A stretch of DNA of 33,306 nucleotides from Streptomyces mutomycini (GCF_001700505.1 NZ_MAPV01000197.1:1-33306); one strand, 5' to 3'; numbered from the stretch's first letter, positions 23,075 through 32,472 are shown. Notes: generated from the sequence alone by a model not told the origin. Program-made: numbers and translations.

Positions 23075-23878
23075 ATGTCGATGCTCGGCTGGCTCGACCG
23101 CTCGGGTGAGCAACTCACCTTCTACGTGAGGGCTCTGATCTGGATCCCCAGAACCCTGCGCCGCTACCTCAAGGAGGTGCAGCGGCTGCTCGCCGAGGTC
23201 GCCTTCGGCAGCGGCGGCCTCGGGGTCATCGGCGGAACGATCGGCGTGATGATCGCGATGACCCTCGCCACCGGCTCGGTCGTCGGCCTCCAGGGGTACG
23301 CGGCCCTCGACCAGATCGGCACCTCCGCCTTCACCGGCTTCATCTCCGCCTACTTCAACACCCGGGAGATCGCCCCGCTCGTCGCCGGCCTCGCCCTCTC
23401 CGCGACCGTCGGCGCCGGCTTCACCGCCCAGCTCGGCGCGATGAGGATCAACGAGGAGGTCGACGCCCTCGAGGCGATGGGAGTGCGCTCGATGCCCTAC
23501 CTCGTCACGACGCGGATCATCGCCGGCGTCGTCGCCATCATCCCGCTCTACGCGATCGGGCTGCTCTCCTCCTACCTGGCGTCCCGCTACATCACCGTCC
23601 TGTTCAACGGGCAGTCGGCGGGCACCTACGACCACTACTTCAATCTCTTCCTCTCCCCGGACGACGTCCTGCTGTCGGTGCTCAAGGTGCTGATCTTCAG
23701 CGTGCTGGTGATCCTCGCCCACTGCTACTACGGCTTCCACGCGACCGGCGGTCCCGCCGGAGTCGGCGTGGCCGTGGGGCGGTCGGTGCGCAACGCCATC
23801 GTGCTCATCAGCGTCACCGACTTCTTCCTCTCGCTCGCCATCTGGGGCGCGACGACAACGGTGAAGGTGGCCGGCTGA
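23075..23878 (+). CDS. yrbE1B: YrbE1B-type MlaE-family permease
   Basis: A 267-aa membrane protein paralogous to the preceding permease. The EExDA loop is NEEVDALEAMGVRS. Hydrophobic segments include VIGGTIGVMIAMTLATGSVVGL, IAPLVAGLALSATVGAGF, IIAGVVAIIPLYAIGLLSSY and NAIVLISVTDFFLSLAIWG. Together with YrbE1A it would form the transmembrane channel for a hydrophobic substrate delivered by the Mce proteins. The start is 3 nt after the previous stop, and its stop overlaps the mceA start (TGATG). Confidence 0.95.
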   Translation: MSMLGWLDRSGEQLTFYVRALIWIPRTLRRYLKEVQRLLAEVAFGSGGLGVIGGTIGVMIAMTLATGSVVGLQGYAALDQIGTSAFTGFISAYFNTREIAPLVAGLALSATVGAGFTAQLGAMRINEEVDALEAMGVRSMPYLVTTRIIAGVVAIIPLYAIGLLSSYLASRYITVLFNGQSAGTYDHYFNLFLSPDDVLLSVLKVLIFSVLVILAHCYYGFHATGGPAGVGVAVGRSVRNAIVLISVTDFFLSLAIWGATTTVKVAG

Positions 23879-25182
23879 TGACCTCCTCCACGGCGCAGAC
23901 GGTGCGCCGCAGACTCGCCGGCGTGGCCTTCGTGCTCGTGCCCGCCGTCCTCGTGTGGGTGTCGGTCTCGGTGTACGAGAAGGACTTCACCGACGACGCC
24001 ACCGTGACCGTACGCACCGGAAGCGTCGGCAACGAGATGCACGACAACGCCGAGGTGAAGCTGCGCGGCGTCGTGATCGGCGAGGTGCGCGACATCGCGG
24101 CCGACGGTGACGGGGCCCGGCTCACCCTCGCGATCGAGCCGGACCGGCTCGACCGGATCCCGGCCGACGTCACCGCGCAGATGCTGCCCACCACCCTGTT
24201 CGGGGAACGGTTCGTCGCCCTCGTGCCACCCGCCGTCCCCTCCGCCGAGACCCTGCGGGCCGGGGCGGTGATTCCGCAGGACCGCTCCAGCAACGCCATC
24301 GAGCTGGAAGAGGTCCTCGACAACGTCCTGCCGATGCTGACCGCCGTCAAGCCGGAGAAGCTCGCCGCGACCCTGGGCGCCGTCTCCCAGGCGCTCCGGG
24401 GGCGCGGCGACAAGCTCGGCGACACCCTGGTCACCCTCGACGCGCACCTCAAGGAGTTCAACCCGCAACTCCCCACGCTCAACGCGGACATCAAGGAACT
24501 CGTCAAGGTGAGCCACCTCTACGCGGACGCCGCGCCCGACGTCCTGGACGCGCTCACCGACTTCACCACCACCAGCGGCACGATCGCCGAACAGCAGGCG
24601 GAGCTGGCCGACCTGTACGGGTCGACCACCGCCTCCGCGAACGACGTCACCGCCTTCCTGCGGAAGAACAAGGACAACCTCATCCGGCTCTCCGCCTCCG
24701 GCCGCCCGACACTGGAGCTCCTCGCGGAGTACTCCGACGCCTTCCCCTGCACCCTGCGCACCATGGCCGGGTTCGTCCCCGCCATGGACAAGGCGCTCGG
24801 CAAGGGCACCGACAAGCCGGGGCTCCACGTCACCGTCAAGGCCGTCGAGTCCAAGGGCAAGTACGTCGCCGGCAAGGACTCCCCGGTCTACGACGCGACC
24901 GGTGGCCCGCACTGCTATTCGGTGCCGTACACCGGCCGGGCGGTCCCGACCGCCGACTCGCGCAGGTCCGCCGCCCCGGCGGGGGACGCCGGTGACGCGG
25001 AAGCGGCCGAGGTGCCCGCCGCCACCGACAGCGCGCTCGGCATGCCCAACTCTCCCCAGGAGAGCCGGCTCGTCAACGAACTCGTCGCACCCTCACTCGA
25101 AGTCAAGCCGCAGTCCCTGCCCGACTGGAGCAGCGTGCTCATCGGTCCGGCCTTCCGCGGTGCGGAGGTGAAGCTCAAGTGA
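23878..25182 (+). CDS. mceA: MceA, MlaD-domain envelope protein
   Basis: A 434-aa Mce protein. An N-terminal signal anchor (about 13-32, LAGVAFVLVPAVLVWVSVSV) is followed by the MCE/MlaD domain (about 40-118). That domain includes NAEVKLRGVVIGEVRDI and PTTLFGERFVALVPP. A long alpha-helical region of about 200 residues with heptad-like character comes next, as expected for the tunnel-forming needle of Mce hexamers. A cysteine-containing segment (FPCTLRTMAGFVP, then HCYSVPYTGRAVP) and a disordered tail complete it. It begins the six-gene mceA-F set; one copy of each subunit is thought to make a hetero-hexameric lipid conduit. Confidence 0.94.
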   Translation: MTSSTAQTVRRRLAGVAFVLVPAVLVWVSVSVYEKDFTDDATVTVRTGSVGNEMHDNAEVKLRGVVIGEVRDIAADGDGARLTLAIEPDRLDRIPADVTAQMLPTTLFGERFVALVPPAVPSAETLRAGAVIPQDRSSNAIELEEVLDNVLPMLTAVKPEKLAATLGAVSQALRGRGDKLGDTLVTLDAHLKEFNPQLPTLNADIKELVKVSHLYADAAPDVLDALTDFTTTSGTIAEQQAELADLYGSTTASANDVTAFLRKNKDNLIRLSASGRPTLELLAEYSDAFPCTLRTMAGFVPAMDKALGKGTDKPGLHVTVKAVESKGKYVAGKDSPVYDATGGPHCYSVPYTGRAVPTADSRRSAAPAGDAGDAEAAEVPAATDSALGMPNSPQESRLVNELVAPSLEVKPQSLPDWSSVLIGPAFRGAEVKLK

Positions 25183-26210
25183 AGCGCCGCTCCCTCACGG
25201 GTCCGCTCGTGAAATCCCTCGTCTTCGTCGTGGTGACCACGCTGGCCACCACCGTCCTCGCCCTGTCCATCGCCAACACCGGCGTCGGCGACACCACCTC
25301 GTACAAGGCGAGGTTCACCGACGCCACCGGACTGGTCGTCGGTGACAGCGTCAGGATCGCGGGCGTCAAGGTCGGGCAGGTCGAATCCATCAGGGTCGCC
25401 GACAGGCGGGAGGCCGAAGTCGGCTTCGCCGTGCGCAAGGGCCGCGAGCTGCCCGCCTCGGTGACCGCGTCGATCAAGTACCTCAACATGGTCGGCCAGC
25501 GCTACATCGACCTCGACCAGGGCGCCGGACCCGTCGGGGCGGCCTTCCGGTCCGGGGCGACCATCCCGCTCGCGCGCACCACCCCCGCGCTCGACCTCAC
25601 GCAGTTGTTCAACGGCTTCCAGCCGCTCTTCGAGGGACTCTCCCCGCCGGACGTCAACCAGCTCGCCGGCTCCATCGTGCAGGTCCTCCAGGGCGAGGGC
25701 GGCACCGTCGACAGCATCCTCTCCCACGTCGGATCGCTGACCGGCACCGTCGCGGCCAAGGACGAGGTGATCGGCGAGGTGATCAAGAACCTCAACACGG
25801 TTCTCAAGACCGTCAACGACCGCGAGGCGGGCTTCGACGAGCTGGTCCTCACCCTCGAGAAGCTCGTCAAGGGCTTTTCCGGCGACCGCAAGCCGCTCGG
25901 CGAGGCGGTCACGGCGATGGGCGCCCTCACCACCGTCACCGCGGACCTCCTGCAGGACGGCCGTGCACCCCTGAAGGAGGACATCGCGCAGCTCGGAAGG
26001 CTCAGCGGGCAGCTCGACGAGAACGCACCGAAGATCGAGAGCTTCCTGCGGAAGACGCCCGCCAAGATGGAGGCGATCACCCGTCTCACCTCGTACGGGT
26101 CGTGGCTGAACCTCTACCTCTGCGAGGCCAGGGTCGCCGGTGTGACGACCGAGGACGGCAGCGCGCCGCCCACCGGCATCACGATCGGCGGATCGAGGTG
26201 CACGGGATGA
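25179..26210 (+). CDS. mceB: MceB, MlaD-domain envelope protein
   Basis: A 343-aa Mce protein with a signal anchor (VKSLVFVVVTTLATTVLALSIA). The MlaD domain has TDATGLVVGDSVRIAGVKVGQVESIRV and LNMVGQRYIDLDQG. The helical region runs to a C-terminal pair of cysteines (NLYLCEARV and GGSRCTG). GTG 25179 overlaps the mceA stop (GTGA). It is the second subunit of the expected hetero-hexamer, with no unusual features. Confidence 0.94.
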   Translation: MKRRSLTGPLVKSLVFVVVTTLATTVLALSIANTGVGDTTSYKARFTDATGLVVGDSVRIAGVKVGQVESIRVADRREAEVGFAVRKGRELPASVTASIKYLNMVGQRYIDLDQGAGPVGAAFRSGATIPLARTTPALDLTQLFNGFQPLFEGLSPPDVNQLAGSIVQVLQGEGGTVDSILSHVGSLTGTVAAKDEVIGEVIKNLNTVLKTVNDREAGFDELVLTLEKLVKGFSGDRKPLGEAVTAMGALTTVTADLLQDGRAPLKEDIAQLGRLSGQLDENAPKIESFLRKTPAKMEAITRLTSYGSWLNLYLCEARVAGVTTEDGSAPPTGITIGGSRCTG

Positions 26211-27223
26211 GGATCAAGCCCGTACGGGAACGCAACCCCGTCGCCATCGGCATCATCGGACTCGTCGTCCTGGCCCTCCTCGGCCTCGCCGCCTACCGTG
26301 CCGACGCACTGCCCTTCATCGGCGGCGGCACCTCCTACAGCGCCGACTTCACCGAGTCCGCCGGCCTGGAGGCCGGCGACGAGGTCCGGATCGCCGGTGT
26401 GAAGGTCGGAGAGGTGACCGGGGTGTCGCTCGACGGTGACCGGGTGAAGGTCGACTTCAAGGTGAAGGACGCCTGGATCGGGAACTCCTCCACCGTAGGC
26501 ATCGCCATCAAGACCCTCCTGGGCGACAAGTACCTCGCCGTCGACCCGCTCGGCAACGCGCCGCAGAACCCGGACTCCCGCATCACGTCGAGCCGCACGA
26601 CCTCCCCGTACGACGTCACCCAGGCGTTCGACGGACTCGGCGACACCATCGAGGAGATCGACACCGCCCAGCTCGCCGAGAGCTTCGAGACCATCTCGGA
26701 CACCTTCAAGGACTCGCCGCCCGACGTACGCAGCGCCGCGGAAGGACTCTCGGCGCTGTCGAAGACGGTCTCCGAGCGCGACGCACAGCTGGCCACCCTC
26801 CTCAAGGGCAGCAGGCAGCTGTCCAAGACGCTCGCCACGAAGAAGAGCAGCTTCGAGACCCTGCTCGAGGACGGCAACCTGCTCCTCGGCGAGATCCAGG
26901 CCCGCCGCGACTCCATCCACCTGCTGCTCACCGGCACCCGGGACCTCGGCACACAGCTCACCGGTCTCGTCACCGACAACAACAAGCAGCTGCAGCCCAC
27001 TCTCGAATCGCTGGGGCGGGTCACCACCGTGCTGGTGAAGAACCGCAAGAGCCTCGACAAGGTGCTCTCGATGGCCGGCACCTACAACCGGCTCGTCGGC
27101 AACACCCTCGGCAACGGCCGGTGGTTCGACAACTACGTCTGCGGAGTCGTGCCGAAGAACTACCTGCCCAAGGACACGCCGCCGGTGAACGACTGCATGC
27201 CGCCGAAGCAGGGGGGCCGCTGA
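26207..27223 (+). CDS. mceC: MceC, MlaD-domain envelope protein
   Basis: A 338-aa Mce protein. ATG 26207 overlaps the mceB stop (ATGA); an upstream extension to 26102 would lie inside mceB and is rejected. A signal anchor (NPVAIGIIGLVVLALLGLAAY) leads to the MlaD domain (ESAGLEAGDEVRIAGVKVGEVTGVSL and IKTLLGDKYLAVDPLG). The helical region follows, and the protein ends with cysteines in NYVCGVVP and VNDCMPPK. It is the third subunit of the hexamer. Confidence 0.94.
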   Translation: MRIKPVRERNPVAIGIIGLVVLALLGLAAYRADALPFIGGGTSYSADFTESAGLEAGDEVRIAGVKVGEVTGVSLDGDRVKVDFKVKDAWIGNSSTVGIAIKTLLGDKYLAVDPLGNAPQNPDSRITSSRTTSPYDVTQAFDGLGDTIEEIDTAQLAESFETISDTFKDSPPDVRSAAEGLSALSKTVSERDAQLATLLKGSRQLSKTLATKKSSFETLLEDGNLLLGEIQARRDSIHLLLTGTRDLGTQLTGLVTDNNKQLQPTLESLGRVTTVLVKNRKSLDKVLSMAGTYNRLVGNTLGNGRWFDNYVCGVVPKNYLPKDTPPVNDCMPPKQGGR

Positions 27224-27224
27224 C

Positions 27225-28364
27225 ATGAGACGCACCCGCATCATCGGCATCGGCGCCGGACTCGCCGTCGTGGCCGTGGCCGTCGGCTCCGGCGTGACAG
27301 CCATGGACCAGGAAGGCACGACCACCGTCACCGCCTACTTCGACCGGGCCACCGGCGTGTACCCGGGGTCGGACCTGCGCATCCTCGGCGTGAAGGTCGG
27401 CACCGTCGAATCGGTGGACCCGCGCGGCGAGGAGGTCAGGGTCACCCTGCGGCTCGACAAGGGCGTAGAGGCCCCGGCGGACGCGCACGCCGTCGTCGTC
27501 GCCCCCAGCCTCGTCGCCGACCGTTACGTCCAGCTCGCTCCCGCCTACACCGGGGGAGCGAGACTGGAGGGCGGCGCCGTGCTGCCGGCCGAGAAGAACG
27601 CCACGCCCATCGAGGTGGACCAGCTCTACGAGTCGATCACGGAGCTCTCCACCGCACTCGGCCCCGACGGCGCCAACGCCGACGGAGCGCTCTCCGGACT
27701 CCTGAGGACCGGCTCCGAGAACCTCAAGGGGAACGGAGAGGCCATCGGGGACTCCATCGAGCAGTTCGGCAAGGCGACGAAGACGCTGGACAAGAGCAGC
27801 GGCAACCTCTTCGACACGCTGTCCTACCTGCAGACCTTCACCACGATGCTGAAGGAGAAGGACAGCGACGTGCGGACCGCGGAGCAGCAGCTCAACTCCG
27901 TCACCGGTTTCCTCGCCGACGACAAGGAGAACCTCAGTGCGGCGCTGAAGGAGCTGGGCACCGCACTCGGCCAGGTCAAGAGCTTCATCCAGAAGAACCG
28001 CGGCGCCCTCAAGAAGAACGTGGACCTCCTGGTGCCGCTCACCCAGACCCTGGTCGACCAGCGTGCCTCGCTCGCCGAGTCGCTCGACACACTCCCGCTC
28101 GCGGCCGGCAACGTGCTCAACGCCTACGACCCGGCGAACCGGACCCTCAACGGGCGTACGAATCTCAACGAGCTGTCGATGGGCGGCCCGCTCACCGAAC
28201 CCGGGCAGGAGACCGCCGGCCTCGAAGGGCTGGCTCCGGTGGACGCCGGCCGTCAAAAGGCGCTCCCCGTCCTGCCGCTGCCCGCCGTCGGCACCGTCTA
28301 CGGCACCCCGGCGGACACCCCGACCAAGAGCGGTACGGGCGAGAAGAAGGAGGCGGACCGATGA
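27225..28364 (+). CDS. mceD: MceD, MlaD-domain envelope protein
   Basis: A 379-aa Mce protein. It has a signal anchor (IIGIGAGLAVVAVAVGSGV), then the MlaD domain (RATGVYPGSDLRILGVKVGTVESVD and APSLVADRYVQLAPAY). The long helical region includes EQFGKATKTLDKSSGNLFDTL, and a Pro/Gly-rich C-terminal tail follows. I see no cysteine in it, unlike MceA, MceB, MceC and MceF. It starts 1 nt after the mceC stop, and its own stop overlaps mceE by 4 nt. Confidence 0.94.
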   Translation: MRRTRIIGIGAGLAVVAVAVGSGVTAMDQEGTTTVTAYFDRATGVYPGSDLRILGVKVGTVESVDPRGEEVRVTLRLDKGVEAPADAHAVVVAPSLVADRYVQLAPAYTGGARLEGGAVLPAEKNATPIEVDQLYESITELSTALGPDGANADGALSGLLRTGSENLKGNGEAIGDSIEQFGKATKTLDKSSGNLFDTLSYLQTFTTMLKEKDSDVRTAEQQLNSVTGFLADDKENLSAALKELGTALGQVKSFIQKNRGALKKNVDLLVPLTQTLVDQRASLAESLDTLPLAAGNVLNAYDPANRTLNGRTNLNELSMGGPLTEPGQETAGLEGLAPVDAGRQKALPVLPLPAVGTVYGTPADTPTKSGTGEKKEADR

Positions 28365-29500
28365 GCCCCGCCCTGCGCAGACCCGGCAACCGCGCGGTCG
28401 CGGGCCTCGGTGCCCTGGCTGCCGCCGGCGTCTGCTTCGCACTCGTCGCCACGACGACCGGCCTGCCCTCGCTCGGGGGCATCGAGCAGATGCCACTGCC
28501 CGGTGGCGCCGACCTCGGCGACCACCCGTACGAGATCACTGCCGAGTTCGGGGACGTCCTCAGCCTCGCACCGCAGTCGTCCGTCAAGGTCAACGACGTG
28601 GCCGTGGGCCGGGTCACCAAGATCACCCTGACTCCGGGCAGCTGGACCGCCAAGGTGACCATGCGTGTCAACGGCGATATCAAGATGCCGGGCAACGCCT
28701 ACGCACACCTCGAACAGTCCAGCCTCCTCGGCGAGAAGTACGTCCAGCTATCACCGCCCGCCGACGGCACGGCCGAGGGCGCGCTGTCCGACGGTGCCCG
28801 GATCCCCCTCGTCCGCACCAACCGCAACCCGGAGGTCGAAGAGGTCTTCGGTGCCCTGTCGATGCTCCTCAACGGTGGCGGTGTCGCCCAGCTGAAGACC
28901 ATCACCACCGAACTCAACAAGGCGCTGGCCGGACAGGAACCCCAGATCCGGTCGATGCTGACCCGCGTCGACACGCTGGTCACCGACCTGGACACCCACA
29001 AGGAGGACATCACCGACGCACTCGACGGCGTCAACCGGCTCGCCGCCACGCTCGCCACCCGGAAACAGGACGTCGGCACCGTACTCACCGGGCTGAGCCC
29101 GGGCCTGAAAGTACTGGAGAAGCAGCGCGGATCGCTCCTCACCATGCTGCGCTCGCTCGACACGCTCTCCACCGTCGCCGTCGACACGGTCAACAGGAGC
29201 AAGGCCGACATGATCGCCGACCTCAAGGCCCTCGCCCCCACCCTCACCGCGCTCGCCGACTCCGGTAACGACCTGCCCGACTCCCTGCAGGTGCTGCTCA
29301 CCTACCCGTTCACGGACGAGGTGCTGCGCGGAGTGAAGGGCGACTACCTCAACGTCTACCTGGACGTCACCGCCATGCCCGGCACGCAGATCATCCCCGC
29401 ACTCACCCCGCCGGCCACCGGCACCCAGCAGAAAACCGGCTCGGCGCCGCCCCTGCCGCTTCCGTCGGTCACCGCATCCGGCACGGAGGGCACCCGCTGA
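28361..29500 (+). CDS. mceE: MceE (LprK-like) subunit with atypical lipobox
   Basis: A 379-aa Mce protein in the position of the lipoprotein subunit. The N-terminus (MSPALRRPGNRAVAGLGALA) leads to AGVCFALVAT. Cys25 is there, but the preceding residues are Ala-Gly-Val, so the -1 position is Val rather than Gly/Ala/Ser. Lipidation is therefore doubtful. IEQMPLPGGADLGDHPYEIT and PQSSVKVNDVAVGRVTKITL are typical MceE sequences, and EQSSLLGEKYVQLSPP ends the MlaD domain. A helical region and a Pro/Thr-rich tail follow. It overlaps mceD by 4 nt and mceF by 1 nt. Confidence 0.92.
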   Translation: MSPALRRPGNRAVAGLGALAAAGVCFALVATTTGLPSLGGIEQMPLPGGADLGDHPYEITAEFGDVLSLAPQSSVKVNDVAVGRVTKITLTPGSWTAKVTMRVNGDIKMPGNAYAHLEQSSLLGEKYVQLSPPADGTAEGALSDGARIPLVRTNRNPEVEEVFGALSMLLNGGGVAQLKTITTELNKALAGQEPQIRSMLTRVDTLVTDLDTHKEDITDALDGVNRLAATLATRKQDVGTVLTGLSPGLKVLEKQRGSLLTMLRSLDTLSTVAVDTVNRSKADMIADLKALAPTLTALADSGNDLPDSLQVLLTYPFTDEVLRGVKGDYLNVYLDVTAMPGTQIIPALTPPATGTQQKTGSAPPLPLPSVTASGTEGTR

Positions 29501-30765
29501 TGATCACCCTCACCACCCGGCTCAAGAACATCGCCTTCCTGATCATCGCGGTGCTGGTCCTCGGCTACCTGGGTGTCAGGTACGCCGACCTGGGGCACTA
29601 CGTCGGACTGCGCAGCTACTACACGGTGAAGATTCAACTCCCGCAGACGGGCGGCCTGTTCACCCACTCCAACGTCACCTACCGGGGTGTGTCCGTCGGC
29701 CGGGTCGGCCCGATCGAGCTCACCGACGACGGCGTCGAGGCGGAGCTCCGCATCGAGAACGACGCGCCGCGCATCCCCGACAGCCTGCAGGCCGTCGTCG
29801 CCAGCCTCTCCGCGGTCGGCGAGCAGTACGTCGACCTTCGGCCCACCCGCCAGGACGGCCCCTTCCTGGAGAACGGCTCGGTCATCGACCAGGCCGACAC
29901 CACCGTTCCCGCGCCCGTCACCGACGTCCTCACCAGTGTCAACGACCTCACCGCCTCCGTCGACGCCGAGGACCTGCGGACCGTCGTCGAGGAGTTCGGT
30001 GCGGCCTTCGAGGGGCGCGGCGACGACCTCGAGGTCCTCCTCGACACCAGCGGCGAGTTCGTCGACGCCGCCGACGAGGCACTGCCTACGACCACGAAGC
30101 TCATGACGGACGGCGAGACGGTCCTGCGCACCCAGGCCGAACAGGGCGAAGCGCTCAGGGGATTCGCCTCCGGAGCCGAGGAACTCGCCGCCGAACTGAA
30201 GGGGTCCGACACCGATCTGCGGCGGCTGATCGCGACGGCGCCCGGAGCCACCGCCGAGATCAGCGGGCTCCTGCGCGACCTCGAACCCAGCTTCGGAGTC
30301 GTCGTCGCCAACCTCCTCACCACGTCGGAGGTCGCCGTCACCCGGCAGCGGGGCCTGGAGGAGCTGCTGGTGAAGGTGCCCGCGGTCGCGGCGGCCGGCG
30401 CGAGCATCATCGACGAGGACGGAGACGCCCGGTTCGGCATGTCCGTCACCTTCTTCGAGCCACTGCCCTGCACCGCCGGATACGGCGCCACCACCTACCG
30501 CCCGGGCAAGGACCTCTCGGCAGCACCCGCGGTCAACACCGGGGCGCGCTGCGTCTCCCCGCCGGGCAGCGGCATCAACGTCCGCGGCAGCGCCAACGCC
30601 CCCGCGGGCGGCGGCGTGCCGGAACCCGCGAAGCCCGGCTCGCTGCTCGCCGGAACCGACGGGACCGGGCTGCCCGGAGCCCTCGGAGCCCTCGGAGCCA
30701 CGGGAGGGGCCGAGCGCCCGGCCGACGGCATGGCCGGCCTGCTGGGCCTGGGAGGTGGCGCGTGA
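29500..30765 (+). CDS. mceF: MceF, MlaD-domain envelope protein
   Basis: A 421-aa Mce protein. The signal anchor is LKNIAFLIIAVLVLGYLGV. The MlaD domain has FTHSNVTYRGVSVGRVGPIEL and LSAVGEQYVDLRPT. Following the helical region, cysteines occur in EPLPCTAGYGATTY and GARCVSPPG. The last roughly 70 residues are Gly/Ala/Pro-rich and look disordered, as commonly seen in MceF. It is the last subunit of the hexamer, and its stop overlaps the first Mce-associated gene (GTGA). Confidence 0.94.
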   Translation: MITLTTRLKNIAFLIIAVLVLGYLGVRYADLGHYVGLRSYYTVKIQLPQTGGLFTHSNVTYRGVSVGRVGPIELTDDGVEAELRIENDAPRIPDSLQAVVASLSAVGEQYVDLRPTRQDGPFLENGSVIDQADTTVPAPVTDVLTSVNDLTASVDAEDLRTVVEEFGAAFEGRGDDLEVLLDTSGEFVDAADEALPTTTKLMTDGETVLRTQAEQGEALRGFASGAEELAAELKGSDTDLRRLIATAPGATAEISGLLRDLEPSFGVVVANLLTTSEVAVTRQRGLEELLVKVPAVAAAGASIIDEDGDARFGMSVTFFEPLPCTAGYGATTYRPGKDLSAAPAVNTGARCVSPPGSGINVRGSANAPAGGGVPEPAKPGSLLAGTDGTGLPGALGALGATGGAERPADGMAGLLGLGGGA

Positions 30766-31283
30766 ACGCCCGTACCAGGCGCATGGGTGGATGGGCCGTC
30801 ATGCTCGCGGCCGCGCTGGTCTGCGCCCTCGGCGGCTGGTCGTACACGCAGGCGCGCGGCGACGAGACCCTGGCGTACGCCAAGGCCCGTGACGCGGCCG
30901 TCGCCGACGGCAGGGAGCACCTGGCCCGCCTGAACAGCATGGACGGAAGGAGCGCCGCGAGCGTGAAGTCCGCTCTGGCAGCCTGGCTCGCCGCCTCCAC
31001 CGGCCCTCTGCACGACCGGCTGGAGAGCACCCGGAAGAAGGACACCGCCGAGCTCACCGAGTCGGGCGCCACCGCACGCGGCAAGGTCACCGACGCCGCG
31101 CTCACGGCACTCGACGAACGGGCCGGAACGGCGGCGCTGATCGCCACCGTGGACGTCGAGGTCACCCCCCGCACCGGCAAGGGCGGTACGGAGCGCAAAC
31201 GCTTCGAGGCGGCCCTGGAACGGACCGGCGACGGCTGGAAGATCAAGGCACTGGACGCGATACCTGTCGGGAGCGGCGGATGA
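30762..31283 (+). CDS. Mce-associated membrane protein (type A, copy 1)
   Basis: A 173-aa Mas-like protein. One N-terminal membrane segment (WAVMLAAALVCALGGWSYT) precedes an outer domain with a helical part and an NTF2-like C-terminal part (AALIATVDVEVTPRTGKGG, DGWKIKALDAIPVG). Mce-associated proteins stabilise Mce complexes in mycobacteria (for example Mam/OrfX-type proteins). GTG 30762 overlaps the mceF stop. It aligns by eye over its whole length with the product of 31904-32434, so it is one of two duplicated copies. Confidence 0.85.
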   Translation: MNARTRRMGGWAVMLAAALVCALGGWSYTQARGDETLAYAKARDAAVADGREHLARLNSMDGRSAASVKSALAAWLAASTGPLHDRLESTRKKDTAELTESGATARGKVTDAALTALDERAGTAALIATVDVEVTPRTGKGGTERKRFEAALERTGDGWKIKALDAIPVGSGG

Positions 31284-31891
31284 GACGGACCGGAGGGACC
31301 ACGGTCGAGGACGACTCCTCGAATCCGGCCCCGGACGCGGACCTACAGGACGAAGGTACGGACACCACCCAGGACCCGGGCGCGTCCCGCCACGCACCCT
31401 GGCGCCGTGTTCTCGCGGCGGTTCTGGCCGTCGCGCTGCTGGCCGCCGGGGCCGTCCTCCTCGTCAAGGCACGGCAGCTCCGTGACACCCCCGCCACCTC
31501 GAACCGCGCGCTGACCGACACCGCCGAGACCACCCGGGTCGTGGGCGACGTCAGCAGCGCGCTGGGCAAGGTCTTCTCGTACAGCCCGCAGGGCACCGCC
31601 GCCACCAGGGAATCGGCGAAGCGACTCCTCGCGGGTGAGGCGCTGCGGCAGTACGCGGCACTGTTCGGCCAGGTCGAGAAGCAGGCGGGGGACCAGAAGC
31701 TCACGCTCACCTCGCAGGCCGTACGCGCCGGAGTCACCCGGCTCGGCACCCGCAGCGCCCACCTCCTCGTCTTCCTCGACCAGGTGTACGAGCGCGAGGG
31801 GAAGCCCGCCACCACGGCGGCGGCGCAGCTCTCGGTGACGGCGGAACTGCGCGGCGGCCGCTGGATCATCGTCGACATCACCTCCAGGTAG
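31280..31891 (+). CDS. Mce-associated membrane protein (type B, copy 1)
   Basis: A 203-aa protein. An acidic disordered cytosolic N-terminus of about 40 residues precedes one membrane segment (VLAAVLAVALLAAGAVLLV) and an outer Mas-like domain. Family segments are NRALTDTAETTRVVGDVSSALGKVFSYSP, LTSQAVRAGVTRLGTRSAHLLVFLDQ and GGRWIIVDITS. It starts within the stop of the preceding gene (ATGA). It is clearly homologous to the product of 32473-33213, for example FSY and LLVFxDQ at matching positions. Confidence 0.85.
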   Translation: MRRTGGTTVEDDSSNPAPDADLQDEGTDTTQDPGASRHAPWRRVLAAVLAVALLAAGAVLLVKARQLRDTPATSNRALTDTAETTRVVGDVSSALGKVFSYSPQGTAATRESAKRLLAGEALRQYAALFGQVEKQAGDQKLTLTSQAVRAGVTRLGTRSAHLLVFLDQVYEREGKPATTAAAQLSVTAELRGGRWIIVDITSR

Positions 31892-31903
31892 GGAGAGGCA
31901 CCA

Positions 31904-32434
31904 ATGGCACGGGTACGGACGACGAGGAATCCGCTGGTGGCGGCGGCGATCGTGCTGACGGTCGCGGCGGCCGGAGCGGCGGGCTGGGGCGGCTGGTCGC
32001 GCTACGACGCGGCACACGACGACTCGGCGGCCTACGCCGAGGCGCGTGACGACGTGCTGGCCGCGGGGGAGCAGGCCGTGCAGAACATGAACACGCTCGA
32101 TCACGCGAGGGTGGAGAAGGGGCTCGACAGCTGGGAAGAGTCGACCACCGGTGATCTGCACAAGCAACTCGTCGACGGACGGGCCGCGTTCGTCAAGCAG
32201 ATCGAGGCGGCCAGGACCGTCAGCACCGCCAGGATCCTGTCGGGCGCGGTGACCGAGCTGGACGACAGGGCGGGCAGGGCGAGGGTGATGGTGGCGCTCC
32301 GGGTGACCGTCACTGCCCCGGAGGGCAAGCCCGCGGTGAAGGAGAGCCGGATGCTGGGGCAGCTCACCCGCACCTCCGGGGGGTGGAAGCTCAGCGCCCT
32401 CGGACAGGCGCCCGTCGGCAACACCGCCGGCTGA
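31904..32434 (+). CDS. Mce-associated membrane protein (type A, copy 2)
   Basis: A 176-aa protein with one N-terminal membrane segment (PLVAAAIVLTVAAAGAAGWG) and a Mas-like outer domain. Matches to the first type A copy include YAEARDDVLAAGEQAVQNMN with YAKARDAAVADGREHLARLN, and SGGWKLSALGQAPVG with GDGWKIKALDAIPVG. It starts 12 nt after the previous stop behind GGGAGAGG. It is probably part of the same transcript as mce. Confidence 0.85.
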   Translation: MARVRTTRNPLVAAAIVLTVAAAGAAGWGGWSRYDAAHDDSAAYAEARDDVLAAGEQAVQNMNTLDHARVEKGLDSWEESTTGDLHKQLVDGRAAFVKQIEAARTVSTARILSGAVTELDDRAGRARVMVALRVTVTAPEGKPAVKESRMLGQLTRTSGGWKLSALGQAPVGNTAG

Positions 32435-32472
32435 CCCCCGCCCGACCGCCCCGCCCCGAGAGGACCACCGAC

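Noticed and set aside
22394..24912. Long minus-strand frames opposite the permease and mceA genes
   Set aside because: Antisense shadows rich in Glu/Asp/Gly/Arg; the plus-strand frames match MlaE and Mce families.
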